Source: UBA6168 sp041392505
GTDB lineage: Bacteria > Bacteroidota > Bacteroidia > Chitinophagales > Saprospiraceae
Direction: 5' to 3'
DNA: 64,000 bases
Assembly: GCA_041392505.1 (NCBI GenBank)
Contig: JAWKLX010000039.1
Coordinates: 1-64,000, forward strand
The notes beneath the pieces are model-generated. The model did no database searches, was not told where the DNA came from, and saw nothing but the letters and a program-made list of their open reading frames with translations. A program made the translations under genes and the position numbers. The first letter of the stretch is position 1. Each line of letters begins with the position of its first letter. This document shows, piece by piece, positions 40,490 through 50,294 of the stretch.

Positions 40490-41356
40490 TTATCCTAAAT
40501 AGGATTTCAATGCATTTCGGTTATAGGCTTTCCGTAGTCTCCTGATCGCCCTTTCTTTGATCTGCCTGACACGTTCTCTGGTGAGACAATATAAATCCCC
40601 AATTTCTTCCAGTGTTAGTGACTTGTGGCCATTCAACCCATAATAAGCAGACAGTACTTCTACCTCCCTTGGCGACAATATGGACAACCCCGCTTGCACC
40701 TCATCTTTCAGGGACTGTTCCATCAATGCATCATCTGGTCTTCCATTTTGATCGCTTGACAACATATCTAGCATGGTGGCGTCATTATCCTCGCCACCAA
40801 TCGGCGCATCCACCGAAACGTGCCGGATACTACCTTTTCGCATATTGGCAATATCTTTCGGAGACACCTCTAAGATTTCAGCTAATTCTTCATTTGAAGG
40901 TTCTCTTTCAAATTCTTGGACGAAGGAAATGAAAGCTTCATTGACCTTATTGTAGGAGCCAACTTTATTTAATGGCAACCTTACGATACGAGAATATTCA
41001 ACGATGGCTTGAAGTATGGACTGACGTATCCACCACACCGCATAGGAAATGAATTTGAACCCTTTGGTTTCATCAAAACGTTTGGCCGCTTTCATCAGCC
41101 CCACATTCCCTTCGTTGATCAAGTCACTTAAAGACAGACCTTGGTTCTGATACTGTTTGGCAACTGAAACCACGAAACGTAGGTTAGCTTGGGTAAGCCT
41201 ATTCAATGCTTCCTGATCGCCTTGTTTAATTTTTTTGGCCAATTCAGCTTCTTCTTCAGCCGTCAACATGTCAATCTTACCGATATCGTTGAGGTACTTG
41301 TCGAGCGCTAAGCTCTCACGAGTAGTTATCTTGTTGGTGATTTTTAATTGGCGCAT
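40490..41356 (-). CDS. rpoD: Primary RNA polymerase sigma factor (short Bacteroidota form)
   Basis: 288 residues, the compact primary sigma of Bacteroidota lacking region 1.1. Region 1.2 is DKYLNDIGKIDMLTAEEE. Region 2 is LRFVVSVAKQYQNQGLSLSD, LINEGNVGLMKAAKRFDETK and FKFISYAVWWIRQSI. Region 3 is EREPSNEELAE with VSVDAPIGGEDN, and region 4 is LSPREVEVLSAYYGL with LTLEEIGDLYCLTRERVRQI. It directs transcription of housekeeping genes at TTTG/TAnnTTTG promoters in this phylum. The gene stands alone, with long gaps on both sides. Confidence 0.96.
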   Translation of the reverse strand: MRQLKITNKITTRESLALDKYLNDIGKIDMLTAEEEAELAKKIKQGDQEALNRLTQANLRFVVSVAKQYQNQGLSLSDLINEGNVGLMKAAKRFDETKGFKFISYAVWWIRQSILQAIVEYSRIVRLPLNKVGSYNKVNEAFISFVQEFEREPSNEELAEILEVSPKDIANMRKGSIRHVSVDAPIGGEDNDATMLDMLSSDQNGRPDDALMEQSLKDEVQAGLSILSPREVEVLSAYYGLNGHKSLTLEEIGDLYCLTRERVRQIKERAIRRLRKAYNRNALKSYLG

Positions 41357-41639
41357 AATGGATTGTCCGTGTTTTGGTGACTAACCGTGTAGTTTATGAG
41401 ATTAATACAAAATTTTCTAACTTCAGATTCATTTATTGAAATCAATCAAAATTGTTAGCGACTAAGTTAAAGAATTTTAAGGCAATCAATCAAAAAAGTT
41501 GCCACAATTTCTGTATCGGTATTGACTTTTTCATCTAAAAGTCATAAACAACCTGCAATTGCTTGAACATTAGAATTTATCAAGTGGTTCAAACATCTAT
41601 ATTTTTTATATGTCGCTTTGCCTAAACTTCTTTCCTTGA

Positions 41640-42221
41640 TCAATGCATGCGGTCGCCTCTCATTTCAAGGTTATCAATGATGGTCGCCTCCTGTTCGAGA
41701 TACTCCTGCCACCTTTTTTTGACCCGTTCTTCCCCAAAATAATTCTTAGCCAAGTCAATAAATAGCCGATAATGGCCAGCCTCCGAAACCATAAATTTAT
41801 GGTAAAACTCTTTCATCGGTTCTTCACCAAGATGTAAGGATAACAACCTGAATCGTTCACAACTTCTTGCTTCAATCAATGCACAGATCATGAGCTTTTC
41901 CAATAATCTGTCCTCTCTGCTACCTCCTTTTTTTTCAAATTTCATCAATTGGTTAACGTATTCATCTTTACGCTGCCGCCCAAGCTGCAAGCCCCTTTTC
42001 TCCAACTCTAAAAGTACCATTCTGAAATGCCCCCATTCCTCGGTAACAATAGGTGCTAATTTCTTAACCATTTCCGTTTTCTCTGGATATTGTTGGATCA
42101 AAGATATACAAAACGTTGCTGCTTTCTGTTCGCAATAAGCATGATCGGTCAATATCTCTTCCAAGTCTTTTTCAGCAAGATTGACCCATCTTGGGTCTGT
42201 TGGCAATTTTAATCCTAACAT
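41640..42221 (-). CDS. miaE: tRNA 2-methylthio-N6-isopentenyl adenosine-37 hydroxylase
   Basis: 193 residues, normal for MiaE. Non-haem di-iron ligands are visible as ExxH-type motifs: DHAYCEQKAA, TEEWGHFRMVLLELEKRG, IEARSCERFRLL and SEAGHYRLFIDLAKNYF. MiaE hydroxylates the isopentenyl group of ms2i6A37 in tRNAs reading U-starting codons, using O2. It is monocistronic here, with no miaA or miaB in the window. Confidence 0.92.
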   Translation of the reverse strand: MLGLKLPTDPRWVNLAEKDLEEILTDHAYCEQKAATFCISLIQQYPEKTEMVKKLAPIVTEEWGHFRMVLLELEKRGLQLGRQRKDEYVNQLMKFEKKGGSREDRLLEKLMICALIEARSCERFRLLSLHLGEEPMKEFYHKFMVSEAGHYRLFIDLAKNYFGEERVKKRWQEYLEQEATIIDNLEMRGDRMH

Positions 42222-42373
42222 TAATAAATGATTAAATCAAAAATTTACGGGCTGGCCTAATTAAAAGAGAAGGTGATTTTATTATAACAAGCTATTGATT
42301 GTCAATAGTTTGAAAGCAAAAATCGTATTTCAGAAGGCCATATTGAAAAACCCCATCGCATAATTAAACCTAT

Positions 42374-43366
42374 TCATTGATTTTCCAAACACCTTAGTTG
42401 GTTTCTGAAAAAATCTAATTCAAAAATTTCATATTCATCCGAAGTCTTACTCCATCTTACCAGAATTTTATCGACCTCCATACTTTTCAAGATTTTCTCC
42501 TCCTTTGGGCCAATGAGGTATTGGCATTGGTAAAAATAAGACTGCGTTTTCACATCCCATTTTCCTTTTGACTTGTATCGATTCCTCAAACTCACTTTTT
42601 GCCCGTCTAACAAGAACAAAATAATAAATTCTTTGGCGGGAACGACTCCATAAATTTTATCTGCCTTAGGAGAGGCCACGAGTAAAGTCAAATTAAAAAT
42701 CTTGAATCCATCGGGGGAGGTAGAGAAATTTCCAAACCCAGCAATAAAATCTCTTTTAGGAAAATAATTTTCCAATTTCTTGTCCGTGTGAGAAAATAAT
42801 CGCTGCGTTTTTGTCCCCCTTCCATCATCCTCTATTTTCGATTCACAAATTGGTACAGGGGGAAAATTGATCAAATCCAAATCATCCGAAAAGACAGCAT
42901 ATTTTTTTTCCCATTTTTTTTCTTGAGGTGCAAATACTTGGCTACCCACTCTCGACTTCGCTTGTTTTTGCTCCTCCTGCCAAGCGAGTAGAGCCTGTCT
43001 CCTATCTTCCTCTGGATAATAAAAAGTTTGTTCCAAGAGAGCAGTCCATTTTTTTTGTTCAGCCAACTGAAGCATTAATGCCTGCTCCTTATCTTTCAAT
43101 ATTAGGAACCTGTTTGTGTGTTTAAAATCAGGGAGACTGTCTGCGGATTCCAATTCAGACATTTGGATTCGCAACTGAATTAATTCCAAAGTAATAGTGG
43201 CTTCCTTTTTTTTTGAATCTTCCAAGCTTTTCAACCGCTCCTCATAGTTTGCTACGGGTGGGTCAATTGCCCTTATTTTTGCATCGTGCATTCCTTCATC
43301 TTGTGCGTAGATCGAGGTTTGACACCAGCAAAAAAAGATACAAATTGTAAAGGTTGAAAATTTCAT
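42374..43366 (-). CDS. Secreted protein of unknown function
   Basis: 330 residues from ATG 43366 (signal peptide KFSTFTICIFFCWCQTSIYA); a TTG 48 bases upstream is less likely. The N-terminal half is charged and probably coiled coil (YEERLKSLEDSKKKEATITL, RFLILKDKEQALMLQLAEQK). The C-terminal half is beta-like (IAGFGNFSTSPDGFKIFNLT, EFIILFLLDGQKVSLRNRYK, KILVRWSKTSDEYEIFELDF). No family recognised. Divergently transcribed from cdaA, 183 bp apart. Confidence 0.65.
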   Translation of the reverse strand: MKFSTFTICIFFCWCQTSIYAQDEGMHDAKIRAIDPPVANYEERLKSLEDSKKKEATITLELIQLRIQMSELESADSLPDFKHTNRFLILKDKEQALMLQLAEQKKWTALLEQTFYYPEEDRRQALLAWQEEQKQAKSRVGSQVFAPQEKKWEKKYAVFSDDLDLINFPPVPICESKIEDDGRGTKTQRLFSHTDKKLENYFPKRDFIAGFGNFSTSPDGFKIFNLTLLVASPKADKIYGVVPAKEFIILFLLDGQKVSLRNRYKSKGKWDVKTQSYFYQCQYLIGPKEEKILKSMEVDKILVRWSKTSDEYEIFELDFFRNQLRCLENQ

Positions 43367-43549
43367 CCTATTATTGCCTTTGGAAGTACTTTTGGTTAAA
43401 TCACTTTTTTTCAAAAATTGCTAAAATGATTTTAATCATTTTTTATGGTGGACAACATTTAAATTTCCGCCCTATTTTTTTTAAAAATCCAAGTCATAAA
43501 AAGTGATTTAGCCAAATTCAAAAATACTCACTGCGGTCAAATTCCGTAA

Positions 43550-44346
43550 ATGGTTTATTTGTTTAAAATCGGATTTCTTCCCGTTACTTTTTGGGACATC
43601 CTCGACATCCTCATTGTTGGGTACCTGATCTATTTTATATACAAGACTTTAAAAGGAAGTGTTGCATTCAATATTTTTATTGGCGTCACTACCCTATTGA
43701 TCGTCTACTGGTTGCTACGGTTGCTACAAATGGAAATGGTCTCCACCATTTTAAATCAAGTAGCTTCACTGGGTATCATTGGGGTGATTGTTATCTTTCA
43801 ACCAGAAATAAGACGCTTCCTTTTACATCTGGGCAATACCGCATTGCGCAGCCGAACAAATATAATTGGTCGTTGGCTGGTGCAAAATTTTAACCTGACT
43901 GACCTCAGCCAATCAGATTTCAAAGAAATAAAGGCAGCCGTTTTACAAATGGGTAAAGAAAAACGGGAGCACTCATTGTCTTAGCCAACAATATGGACTT
44001 AGAAAGCACAGTGGTAAACCAACCATACTGGATGCAAAAATCACATAATTTACTGCCCAGTATTTTCAATAAACATAGCCCTTTGCACGATGGAGCGGTC
44101 GTCGTGGGGCAGGGAAAAATAATGGCAGCTGGTTGTGTTTTGCCTCTTTCGGAAACCACCTCACTTCCATCCACTGCTGGTCTTAGACATCGCGCTGGCT
44201 TGGGTATCACAGAAAAAACCACTGCTACGGTAATCATTGTTTCGGAAGAGACGGGTTCGATCAGTGTTGCGAAAGAAGGGAACATATTGGAATTCGCTTT
44301 GACCGAGGCGAGGTTCAATGAAATACTTTTCGAACAATTGGATTGA
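43550..44346 (+). pseudogene. cdaA: Diadenylate cyclase CdaA, split by a one-base frameshift
   Basis: Makes c-di-AMP from two ATP at the inner membrane. The first frame (43550-43984) has three membrane helices (FWDILDILIVGYLIYFIYKT, IFIGVTTLLIVYWLL, GIIGVIVIFQPEIRRFL). The second (to 44346) has the DAC catalytic domain: SPLHDGAVVV with the DGA motif and GLRHRAGLGITE with the RHR motif. Adding one A to the A5 at 43959-43963 joins them through KEKTGALIVLANNMDLE, the expected sequence. As CdaA is usually the sole, often essential, c-di-AMP synthase, a sequencing indel is more likely than a real null. Confidence 0.9.
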
Positions 44347-44685
44347 ATTCTTCGTATTGTTCAATTTAAAAGGGATTGGCTGCCAATCATTTTCAAAATA
44401 ATTAAGGATCATTCAAAAAATAACTTCACCATTTGGACGGATTCTTTTGCCCTTATTTTTTTCTTTAAAATCAGTCATAGTATTAACAATACTCCTTCTT
44501 TTAAAGAAAATCTAAGACCAAAACAACCTCGTCGAAATGTCGAACTTATTCTTTGAATGATCCTAAGCATCCAAAAATAATTTTATTTCATTTCCTATTT
44601 TGGCATTTGATCGTAGCGAAAAGGAATATTGATCGTAAGTAAAACCTCAAAAACTGTAAACTATCAATCAAAAAAAATACAATCA
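44347..44685. other. Intergenic region, nothing recognised
   Basis: 339 bp of AT-rich sequence between cdaA and the peptidase gene. The peptidase frame stays open upstream to 44629 with a non-ATG start, but the coding-like sequence begins only at the ATG at 44686. Confidence 0.5.
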
Positions 44686-46113
44686 ATGAAAAAAGCACAG
44701 GAATTTATCAAACAAAATAAGGAACGGTTTCTTAATGAATTATTGGATTTATTGAGGATTCCATCCATCAGCGCTGATCCAAAATATAAAGACGATGTTT
44801 TGAAGTGCGCAGAATTTGTGGCCAATAGCCTCAAAGATGCAGGCTGTGACAAAGTGGAAATTTGCCCCACCAGTTACACGAAAGAAGGGAAATCACAAAA
44901 GGGCAACCCCATCGTTTATGGCGAAAAAATAATTGATAAAAAACTACCGACCGTTTTGGTTTATGGCCACTATGATGTGCAACCCGCCGACCCGCTCGAA
45001 CTCTGGGATTCCCCACCATTTGAACCCGTTATTAAGAAAACAAAAATACACCCCAAAGGGGCCATATTCGCTCGTGGTTCTTGCGATGACAAGGGGCAAA
45101 CGTACATGCACGTGAAAGCATTTGAAGCGATGGTAAAAACGGATAGCCTGCCTTGCAATGTAAAATTTTGCGTCGAAGGAGAAGAAGAAGTTGGCTCGCC
45201 AAGTTTCCGTCCATGGGTCGAAAAAAACAAAAAGAAATTAGCTTGTGATGTAGTTCTATGTTCGGACACCAGCATCATCGCCAATAATGTCCCGTCCATA
45301 ACAACAGGTGTCAGGGGCCTTGCTTATTTAGAAGTAGAAGTTACTGGGCCAGCGAGAGACCTTCACTCGGGAGTCTATGGCGGCGGCGTTGCTAACCCGA
45401 TCAATGTTTTGTCCGATATGATCTCAAAATTGATTGACAAGAACGGCAAAATAACCATTACTGGCTTTTATGATGACGTGCAAAAAGTCAGCAAAAAAGA
45501 AAGGGAGGCAATGAACAAAGCGCCTTTTGATTTAAACAAATACAAAAAATATTTGGAAATAGAAGAGGTGCAGGGGGAGAAAGGATATACCACACTTGAA
45601 CGAACTTCCATCCGTCCTTCTCTTGATTGCAACGGTATTTGGGGCGGCTACATTGGAGAAGGCTCCAAAACGGTTTTGCCTGCCAAAGCATCTGCAAAAA
45701 TATCCATGCGAATTGTGCCACATCAAACGCCAGAAAAAGTTTATGATCTTTTTGAAAAGCATTTTAAATCATTAGCACCGCCTTCTGTAAAAGTAAAAGT
45801 GATTAGGATGCACGGCGGTACGCCAAGTGTCACACCTACCGACACGCCAGAATATCAAGCGGCACATTTGGCGATGAAAAAAACGTTTAAAAAAGAGCCG
45901 ATCCCAAAACGGGAAGGGGGCTATATTCCAATCGGACACTTATTTAAAGATGTATTAAATGTGGATTCTATCCTTATGGGATTTGGATTAAACAGTGACG
46001 CCATACATTCACCTAATGAGCATTATGGTTTATTTAATTATTACAAAAGGGATAGAAACAATTCCTATTATTTTGCCAATTATGTGGAATTAAAAAGCGC
46101 AGATTCTTTGTAA
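44686..46113 (+). CDS. M20 family dipeptidase
   Basis: 475 residues from ATG 44686. Metal and catalytic motifs of M20 peptidases are present: VLVYGHYDVQPADP (zinc His and catalytic Asp), ARGSCDDKGQ (bridging Asp), EGEEEVGSP (catalytic Glu pair), CSDTS and, later, EGGYIPI and the C-terminal zinc His in NEHYGLFNYY. The lid/dimerisation domain includes DLHSGVYGG. Length and motif set match the dipeptidase/carnosinase-like subgroup rather than ArgE or DapE. Cytoplasmic hydrolysis of dipeptides is expected; there is no signal peptide. A perfect 40-bp terminator palindrome follows. Confidence 0.9.
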   Translation: MKKAQEFIKQNKERFLNELLDLLRIPSISADPKYKDDVLKCAEFVANSLKDAGCDKVEICPTSYTKEGKSQKGNPIVYGEKIIDKKLPTVLVYGHYDVQPADPLELWDSPPFEPVIKKTKIHPKGAIFARGSCDDKGQTYMHVKAFEAMVKTDSLPCNVKFCVEGEEEVGSPSFRPWVEKNKKKLACDVVLCSDTSIIANNVPSITTGVRGLAYLEVEVTGPARDLHSGVYGGGVANPINVLSDMISKLIDKNGKITITGFYDDVQKVSKKEREAMNKAPFDLNKYKKYLEIEEVQGEKGYTTLERTSIRPSLDCNGIWGGYIGEGSKTVLPAKASAKISMRIVPHQTPEKVYDLFEKHFKSLAPPSVKVKVIRMHGGTPSVTPTDTPEYQAAHLAMKKTFKKEPIPKREGGYIPIGHLFKDVLNVDSILMGFGLNSDAIHSPNEHYGLFNYYKRDRNNSYYFANYVELKSADSL

Positions 46114-46130
46114 CTGAAATACTAACGAAA

Positions 46131-46170
46131 TAAAAAGCCCCGCTTTAAATATTTAAAGCGGGGCTTTTTA
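46131..46170. terminator. Perfect 40-bp palindromic bidirectional terminator
   Basis: 46131-46150 and 46151-46170 are exact reverse complements with no spacer. The A5/T5 ends and GC core give terminators for both strands, matching the convergent peptidase and cyclase genes. Confidence 0.92.
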
Positions 46171-46202
46171 TTTCTGTTAATTATTTTTCTTTTTCTCTGT
46201 AA

Positions 46203-47840
46203 TTAATTGGTATGTTCCATATAATACATCTCTACTTCACCCACATTTTTTGCCGGCACTTTTCCCCGGTATTCACATTTAAAATTATTTTTCACTCTTT
46301 CAAAAGTTGCGTTTGAAATATTTACTTTTCCTACTTCGCAACTTGTTTCCATCCGAGAAGCTACATTCACGGTATCCCCCCAAATATCGTAAGCGAATTT
46401 TTTGGAACCCACTACACCCGCTACCAGTGGGCCAGTGTGAATGCCAATACGAGCTTCAAAAATTGGTTCATTATTATTGGCTTTTTCAGCGTTCCATTTA
46501 TTTAAAAACGCCTGCATTTCAATAGCCGCTTTAATGACGTTGACCGGGTGTGATTTATCTTCATTGGGTAGGCCACCGGCGCACATATAAGCATCGCCAA
46601 TGGTCTTTATTTTTTCCAATCCATAATTGCCAATAATAGCGTCAAAATTCCTGAAAGCATAATCGAGATCAGAGACTAATTGTGCGGGTGTCAATTGTTT
46701 AGAAATTTTACTGAAACCTTTAAAATCAACAAACATGACCGTTGCATTTTCGTAATGTTGTGTCTCGGCACCTCCACTTAACTTCAGTTCTTCCGCTACT
46801 GCTTTTGGCAAAATATTTAATAATAATTCCTCCGACCTTTCCCGCTCTTCTTGAATAATTTTATTTTTTTCTGCTAAGACCATATTGTGGCCTTTCATTA
46901 CATGATATCGGTGAAACAAGCCCGCCGCCGCAATGACAAAAATCCCTGCAAAAGCCAAAATTAAATTCCGTTGACTTTTCTGCAATTGCAGTTCCGCCAT
47001 TTGCTCTTTTAATTCTAAATTCTGCTGTTGCACCTTCATTTCCTTTTGTGACAACTCAAGGGAATCTAAAATATTAATAAAAGTAAGGGAATCTAAAAGT
47101 CGCTCCTGTTCGGATAAAAGCAACTCCTTTTTCATTTGTTCCTCTGACATATCTATGATTGCCGACTCTTTTATTTCCAATAAATTAATTAGCGTTTCTT
47201 GTTGCCGCCGCATAGATTCTTGTTCTTCCGAGAGTTCGGATAATTCATCAGTCAAAGTTTCTTTTTGCGTCGCTAAATTCTGCTTTTCCGCTTGCACTTT
47301 TTGATATTCTTCCAACGCTCTTTTCTTTCTGTTGTTAAATAATCCAGTTCGCTCATCCTCCTCAATTGGCGCAGGATTTTCACCACGAATTACAGCTAAT
47401 AAATAAACAGCTTTTTTTACATCTTTTGGCCTGCTCAACATGGCAGCCAATGTTTTCATATTTTCTAAGTTATCAATCCTCAGCTTATTGTCAGAAGTAT
47501 ATTCATTACTCTCTTCAAAATTTTTATAGGCACGGTTTAAATAAGCTTTTTTCCCGTTGGCTATTTTCATGGTAGCCTTTGCGAGTTTATTTAATGCCAA
47601 TGCCATCTGGCCATTTCCACCTATTTCTTTGGCCTTTTCATAAGCATCTTCAGCTCGCATTTCCGCTTTGTCATACATTCCTTCCGCATAATATAAGTCG
47701 GATAAAGTATTAGCGTCCGTGATAAATTCAACGCCATTTTTTTGGCCAAGTGTGGCTTCCAATTCTTTGATTTTTTCTTTTTGGGAAAAACAAAAAGTGG
47801 ATACAAAAAGAAGTATAATGGTCAGATAATAATTTTTCAT
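46203..47840 (-). CDS. Membrane class III adenylate cyclase with TPR-like and coiled-coil sensor region
   Basis: 545 residues: signal peptide (KNYYLTIILLFVSTFCFSQ), TPR-like helices (SDLYYAEGMYDKAEMRAEDA, YEKAKEIGGNGQMALALNKL), and a long coiled coil. A membrane helix follows (LILAFAGIFVIAAAGLF), then a class III cyclase domain in the cytoplasm. Visible residues are VMFVDFKGFS (first metal Asp), LEKIKTIGDAYMCAGG (second metal Asp) and YDIWGDTVNVASRME. The purine-selecting positions are Lys (KIKTIGD) and Asp (YDIWG), the adenylate-cyclase combination rather than Glu/Cys of guanylate cyclases. ERSEELLLNILPKAVAEEL is the usual linker helix. Predicted to make cAMP in response to a periplasmic signal. 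Confidence 0.88.
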   Translation of the reverse strand: MKNYYLTIILLFVSTFCFSQKEKIKELEATLGQKNGVEFITDANTLSDLYYAEGMYDKAEMRAEDAYEKAKEIGGNGQMALALNKLAKATMKIANGKKAYLNRAYKNFEESNEYTSDNKLRIDNLENMKTLAAMLSRPKDVKKAVYLLAVIRGENPAPIEEDERTGLFNNRKKRALEEYQKVQAEKQNLATQKETLTDELSELSEEQESMRRQQETLINLLEIKESAIIDMSEEQMKKELLLSEQERLLDSLTFINILDSLELSQKEMKVQQQNLELKEQMAELQLQKSQRNLILAFAGIFVIAAAGLFHRYHVMKGHNMVLAEKNKIIQEERERSEELLLNILPKAVAEELKLSGGAETQHYENATVMFVDFKGFSKISKQLTPAQLVSDLDYAFRNFDAIIGNYGLEKIKTIGDAYMCAGGLPNEDKSHPVNVIKAAIEMQAFLNKWNAEKANNNEPIFEARIGIHTGPLVAGVVGSKKFAYDIWGDTVNVASRMETSCEVGKVNISNATFERVKNNFKCEYRGKVPAKNVGEVEMYYMEHTN

Positions 47841-47994
47841 TTAGAGGTTCATCTTGATGATGATGTCTATTGTTTTGGTAAATATAATCACTATTTATTA
47901 GTTTGATATTTAACCCTATCGAAACTCAATAAACGTTACTTATTCTTCAATGTTCCGAAGGTTCAATAGATTGAACACGCACAATTCATTGAAA

Positions 47995-48096
47995 GGGTGT
48001 GTTTAAAAATTTCGGTCATTGTATCACCGAACTCCAGTTCGGCGGCTAGCGATCAGGAGATCTCCAGTACGATGACCGATATTTTGAAATACACCC
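47995..48096. repeat. Long imperfect inverted repeat with nested palindromes
   Basis: Outer arms of 29 bp (47995-48023 and 48068-48096) pair with five mismatches. The interior holds a palindrome CCGAACTCCAGTTCGG and a second one around GATCAGGAGATC. It sits alone in the 528-bp gap between the cyclase and GDPD genes, where I see no gene. Probably a dispersed palindromic element. Confidence 0.75.
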
Positions 48097-48368
48097 CATT
48101 GAAAACATTTTAATCAGAACTCAAAATAAATGTTGGAAAAAATCGCTAAAGTAATTTTCATGGCCTGCGGAAATGAATGAGCAAAGCAAAAATTTAGCCT
48201 TAAATTCCGTATTGGATTTTTATGTAAAAACCCAAATATTAGTTCTTGGGTACATTACCGTTGTTGCATCTAAACTACCTTGTCCGACCAGCCCCTCTTT
48301 ACAAAAAAATAATTTTCACCTAAAGGCTGCAATTCCTAATTTCACCCGACTAAAAAATCTTTTATTGC

Positions 48369-49264
48369 ATGAAAAAACTATTTGTACTCACTCTTATCAG
48401 CATTTTTATCACATTTGAAATCATGTCTCAAAACCCAACCTCTACCTTTGATTGGCAGGGCCACCGGGGCGCCCGTGGACTGCTGCCAGAGAATACTATC
48501 CCTGCCTTTTTAGAGGCTTTAAAATACCCAGTCAAAACGCTCGAATTGGACGTGGCCGTCTCCAAAGACCTACAGTTGATCGTCAGTCACGAGCCTTGGA
48601 TGTCGCACCACATCTGCACCAAACCCGAAGGTGTGGCCGTTACCGAGCAAGAAGCTATGTCTTTGAAAATCATGGATTTAACTTATGATGAAATCAAAAA
48701 ATATGACTGTGGCAGCCGCGGCAACGAGCGGTTTCCCCAACAAAAGAAAATGGCTGTTTACAAGCCTTCTTGGCGGACGTGGTGCAAGCAGTCAAAGAAT
48801 ACTGTACATCGAATAATGTGGAAATGCCAAGGTTCAATATCGAAATAAAAAGCATGCCCGAGGGCGACAATATTTACCACCCTACCCCACCCGTTTTTGC
48901 CAATATCGTTTTAGCTGAAATCAAAAAATTGGGCATCTTTGAAAAATCTTGCGTCCAGTCGTTCGATGTTGTTCGCCCATTGGAGGAAATGCACAAAATC
49001 GCACCGGAACTCACCCTTGCACTTTTAGTGGAAAATGAGGATACATTTCAGGAAAATTTGAACCGGTTGAGTTTTAAACCAAACATCTACAGCTGTTATT
49101 TCAAACTGCTAAAAAAGAAGCACATCAAGGAGTTGCACGAGCAAGGCATTCGAGTCATTCCGTGGACGGTAAACAAAAAGAAGGACATGAAAAAACTACG
49201 ACGCAAAGGGGTGGACGGGATCATTACAGACTATCCAAATTTGATCGCAGAAGTGGAGAAATAA
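48369..49264 (+). pseudogene. Secreted glycerophosphodiester phosphodiesterase, split by a one-base frameshift
   Basis: Signal peptide KKLFVLTLISIFITFEIMSQ. Catalytic GDPD motifs are in the first frame: WQGHRGARGLLPENT (catalytic His and Glu), TLELDVAVSKD (metal Glu-x-Asp) and LIVSHEP. The second frame carries FNIEIKSMP, SCVQSFDV and RVIPWTVNKKKDM ending in the G-x-x-G-I-I-T-D-Y-P motif. Adding one T at TT 48770-48771 joins them as KPSLADVVQAVKEYC. The enzyme hydrolyses deacylated phospholipid head groups to glycerol-3-phosphate and alcohols, here in the periplasm. As with cdaA, an error in the read is a good explanation. Confidence 0.88.
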
Positions 49265-49282
49265 AGGAAGTGGGACAGTAGT

Positions 49283-50170
49283 TTACAATTTTTTACCGAC
49301 CACCAAATAGTACCCAAAATGCTTTCTGAACAACCCCAAAAATAAGGTCAACCAAATCGCTTTGGGGTAATTTTTCTGGTGCTCCGACAAATCCGCAAGG
49401 CTGGGAATTGAATTCCTGGCCTTGTGGAAGAACCGTCGGAAAAACCTTTTCCAATAAATTTTGAATGCCGTAACTGGCAAATGCAAAGCCGATGGCGCTA
49501 CCTGCCAACTGATTTCCTTCACCTCGATAATTTCAAAACCTACCGCTTCCATTTTTTGGCTAAACAATTGAATGTCAGCCAGTTCGTCCATTGACCAATA
49601 ATCAAGATTCCGCCGGTGCATTTTTTCCAACCACTTGGGGAAAGGCTTCGCATGTTTCCTAAAGCCATCGGCCACTACCAAAGTACTGCCTGGTTTTAGC
49701 AGTCTGCCCATTTCCTTGATGAAACCAATTTTCTCAAACCCCTTGTCATAACAGGTGCTTTCGATGGCGAAGGCAGCATCAATGCTATGGTCGCTTAGAT
49801 CTATTTTTGTGAAATCGTTTTGGAGAAATTGGATGCGCTCGCCTAGGCCGTTGTCCCCAACCAATTGTCGTCCAACTTCAATTTGCTTTTGGGAAATATT
49901 TACCCCGAAAAACTTGGCCAGCGGCATCGTCCCAGCCATTTGCCGACAGGTTGCACCAATGCCACAGCCAACATCGAGTACTGTTGCAGGCCGAGTTGGA
50001 TCAAGCTGCAATCGTTGCTGGACCTGGGCGTTCATTTCCGCCAGCATTTTTTCCAAAAAAAATAAGTGGGATATCTTTGGCCAACGGAAGTAGCCGAAAT
50101 GGATGTTGAGTTCGCTGCTCCAATGCAGGTAGTCTTCGTTGACTTGGTCGTAAAAATCGGAAGCGCTCAA
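49283..50170 (-). CDS. Class I SAM-dependent methyltransferase (small-molecule/lipid type)
   Basis: 295 residues. Motif I VLDVGCGIGATCRQMAG, then FFGVNISQKQIEVGRQL, FLQNDFTKIDL, IDAAFAIESTCYDKG and LLKPGSTLVVADGF follow the order of the UbiE/tocopherol-methyltransferase-like group. The C-terminal half has a basic, aromatic segment (FKIYWKRFFRRFFHKARN) that may touch a membrane. The first available start is a TTG at 50170; no in-frame ATG lies nearby because the region upstream is an intergenic inverted repeat, so the start is uncertain. Substrate unknown. Confidence 0.78.
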   Translation of the reverse strand: MSASDFYDQVNEDYLHWSSELNIHFGYFRWPKISHLFFLEKMLAEMNAQVQQRLQLDPTRPATVLDVGCGIGATCRQMAGTMPLAKFFGVNISQKQIEVGRQLVGDNGLGERIQFLQNDFTKIDLSDHSIDAAFAIESTCYDKGFEKIGFIKEMGRLLKPGSTLVVADGFRKHAKPFPKWLEKMHRRNLDYWSMDELADIQLFSQKMEAVGFEIIEVKEISWQVAPSALHLPVTAFKIYWKRFFRRFFHKARNSIPSLADLSEHQKNYPKAIWLTLFLGLFRKHFGYYLVVGKKL

Positions 50171-50202
50171 ATAGTTAAATTTACGATTGAACGCAGATTC
50201 GG

Positions 50203-50265
50203 CTGATTGAACAGATTTTCTCAGATTTTTTAAAATACCAAATCTGTGAAAATCTGTTCAATCAG
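50203..50265. repeat. Imperfect 27-bp inverted repeat
   Basis: Arms 50203-50229 and 50239-50265 pair with two mismatches over a 9-nt loop. The ACAGATTTTC / GAAAATCTGT type motif recalls palindromes scattered through many Bacteroidota genomes. It lies between two minus-strand genes. Confidence 0.75.
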
Positions 50266-50294
50266 TAAAATCTGTGTGCAATCCTATCTGGATA

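Noticed and set aside
48173..48418. 81-codon plus frame before the GDPD gene
   Set aside because: Overlaps the real GDPD start in another frame and has no recognisable features.
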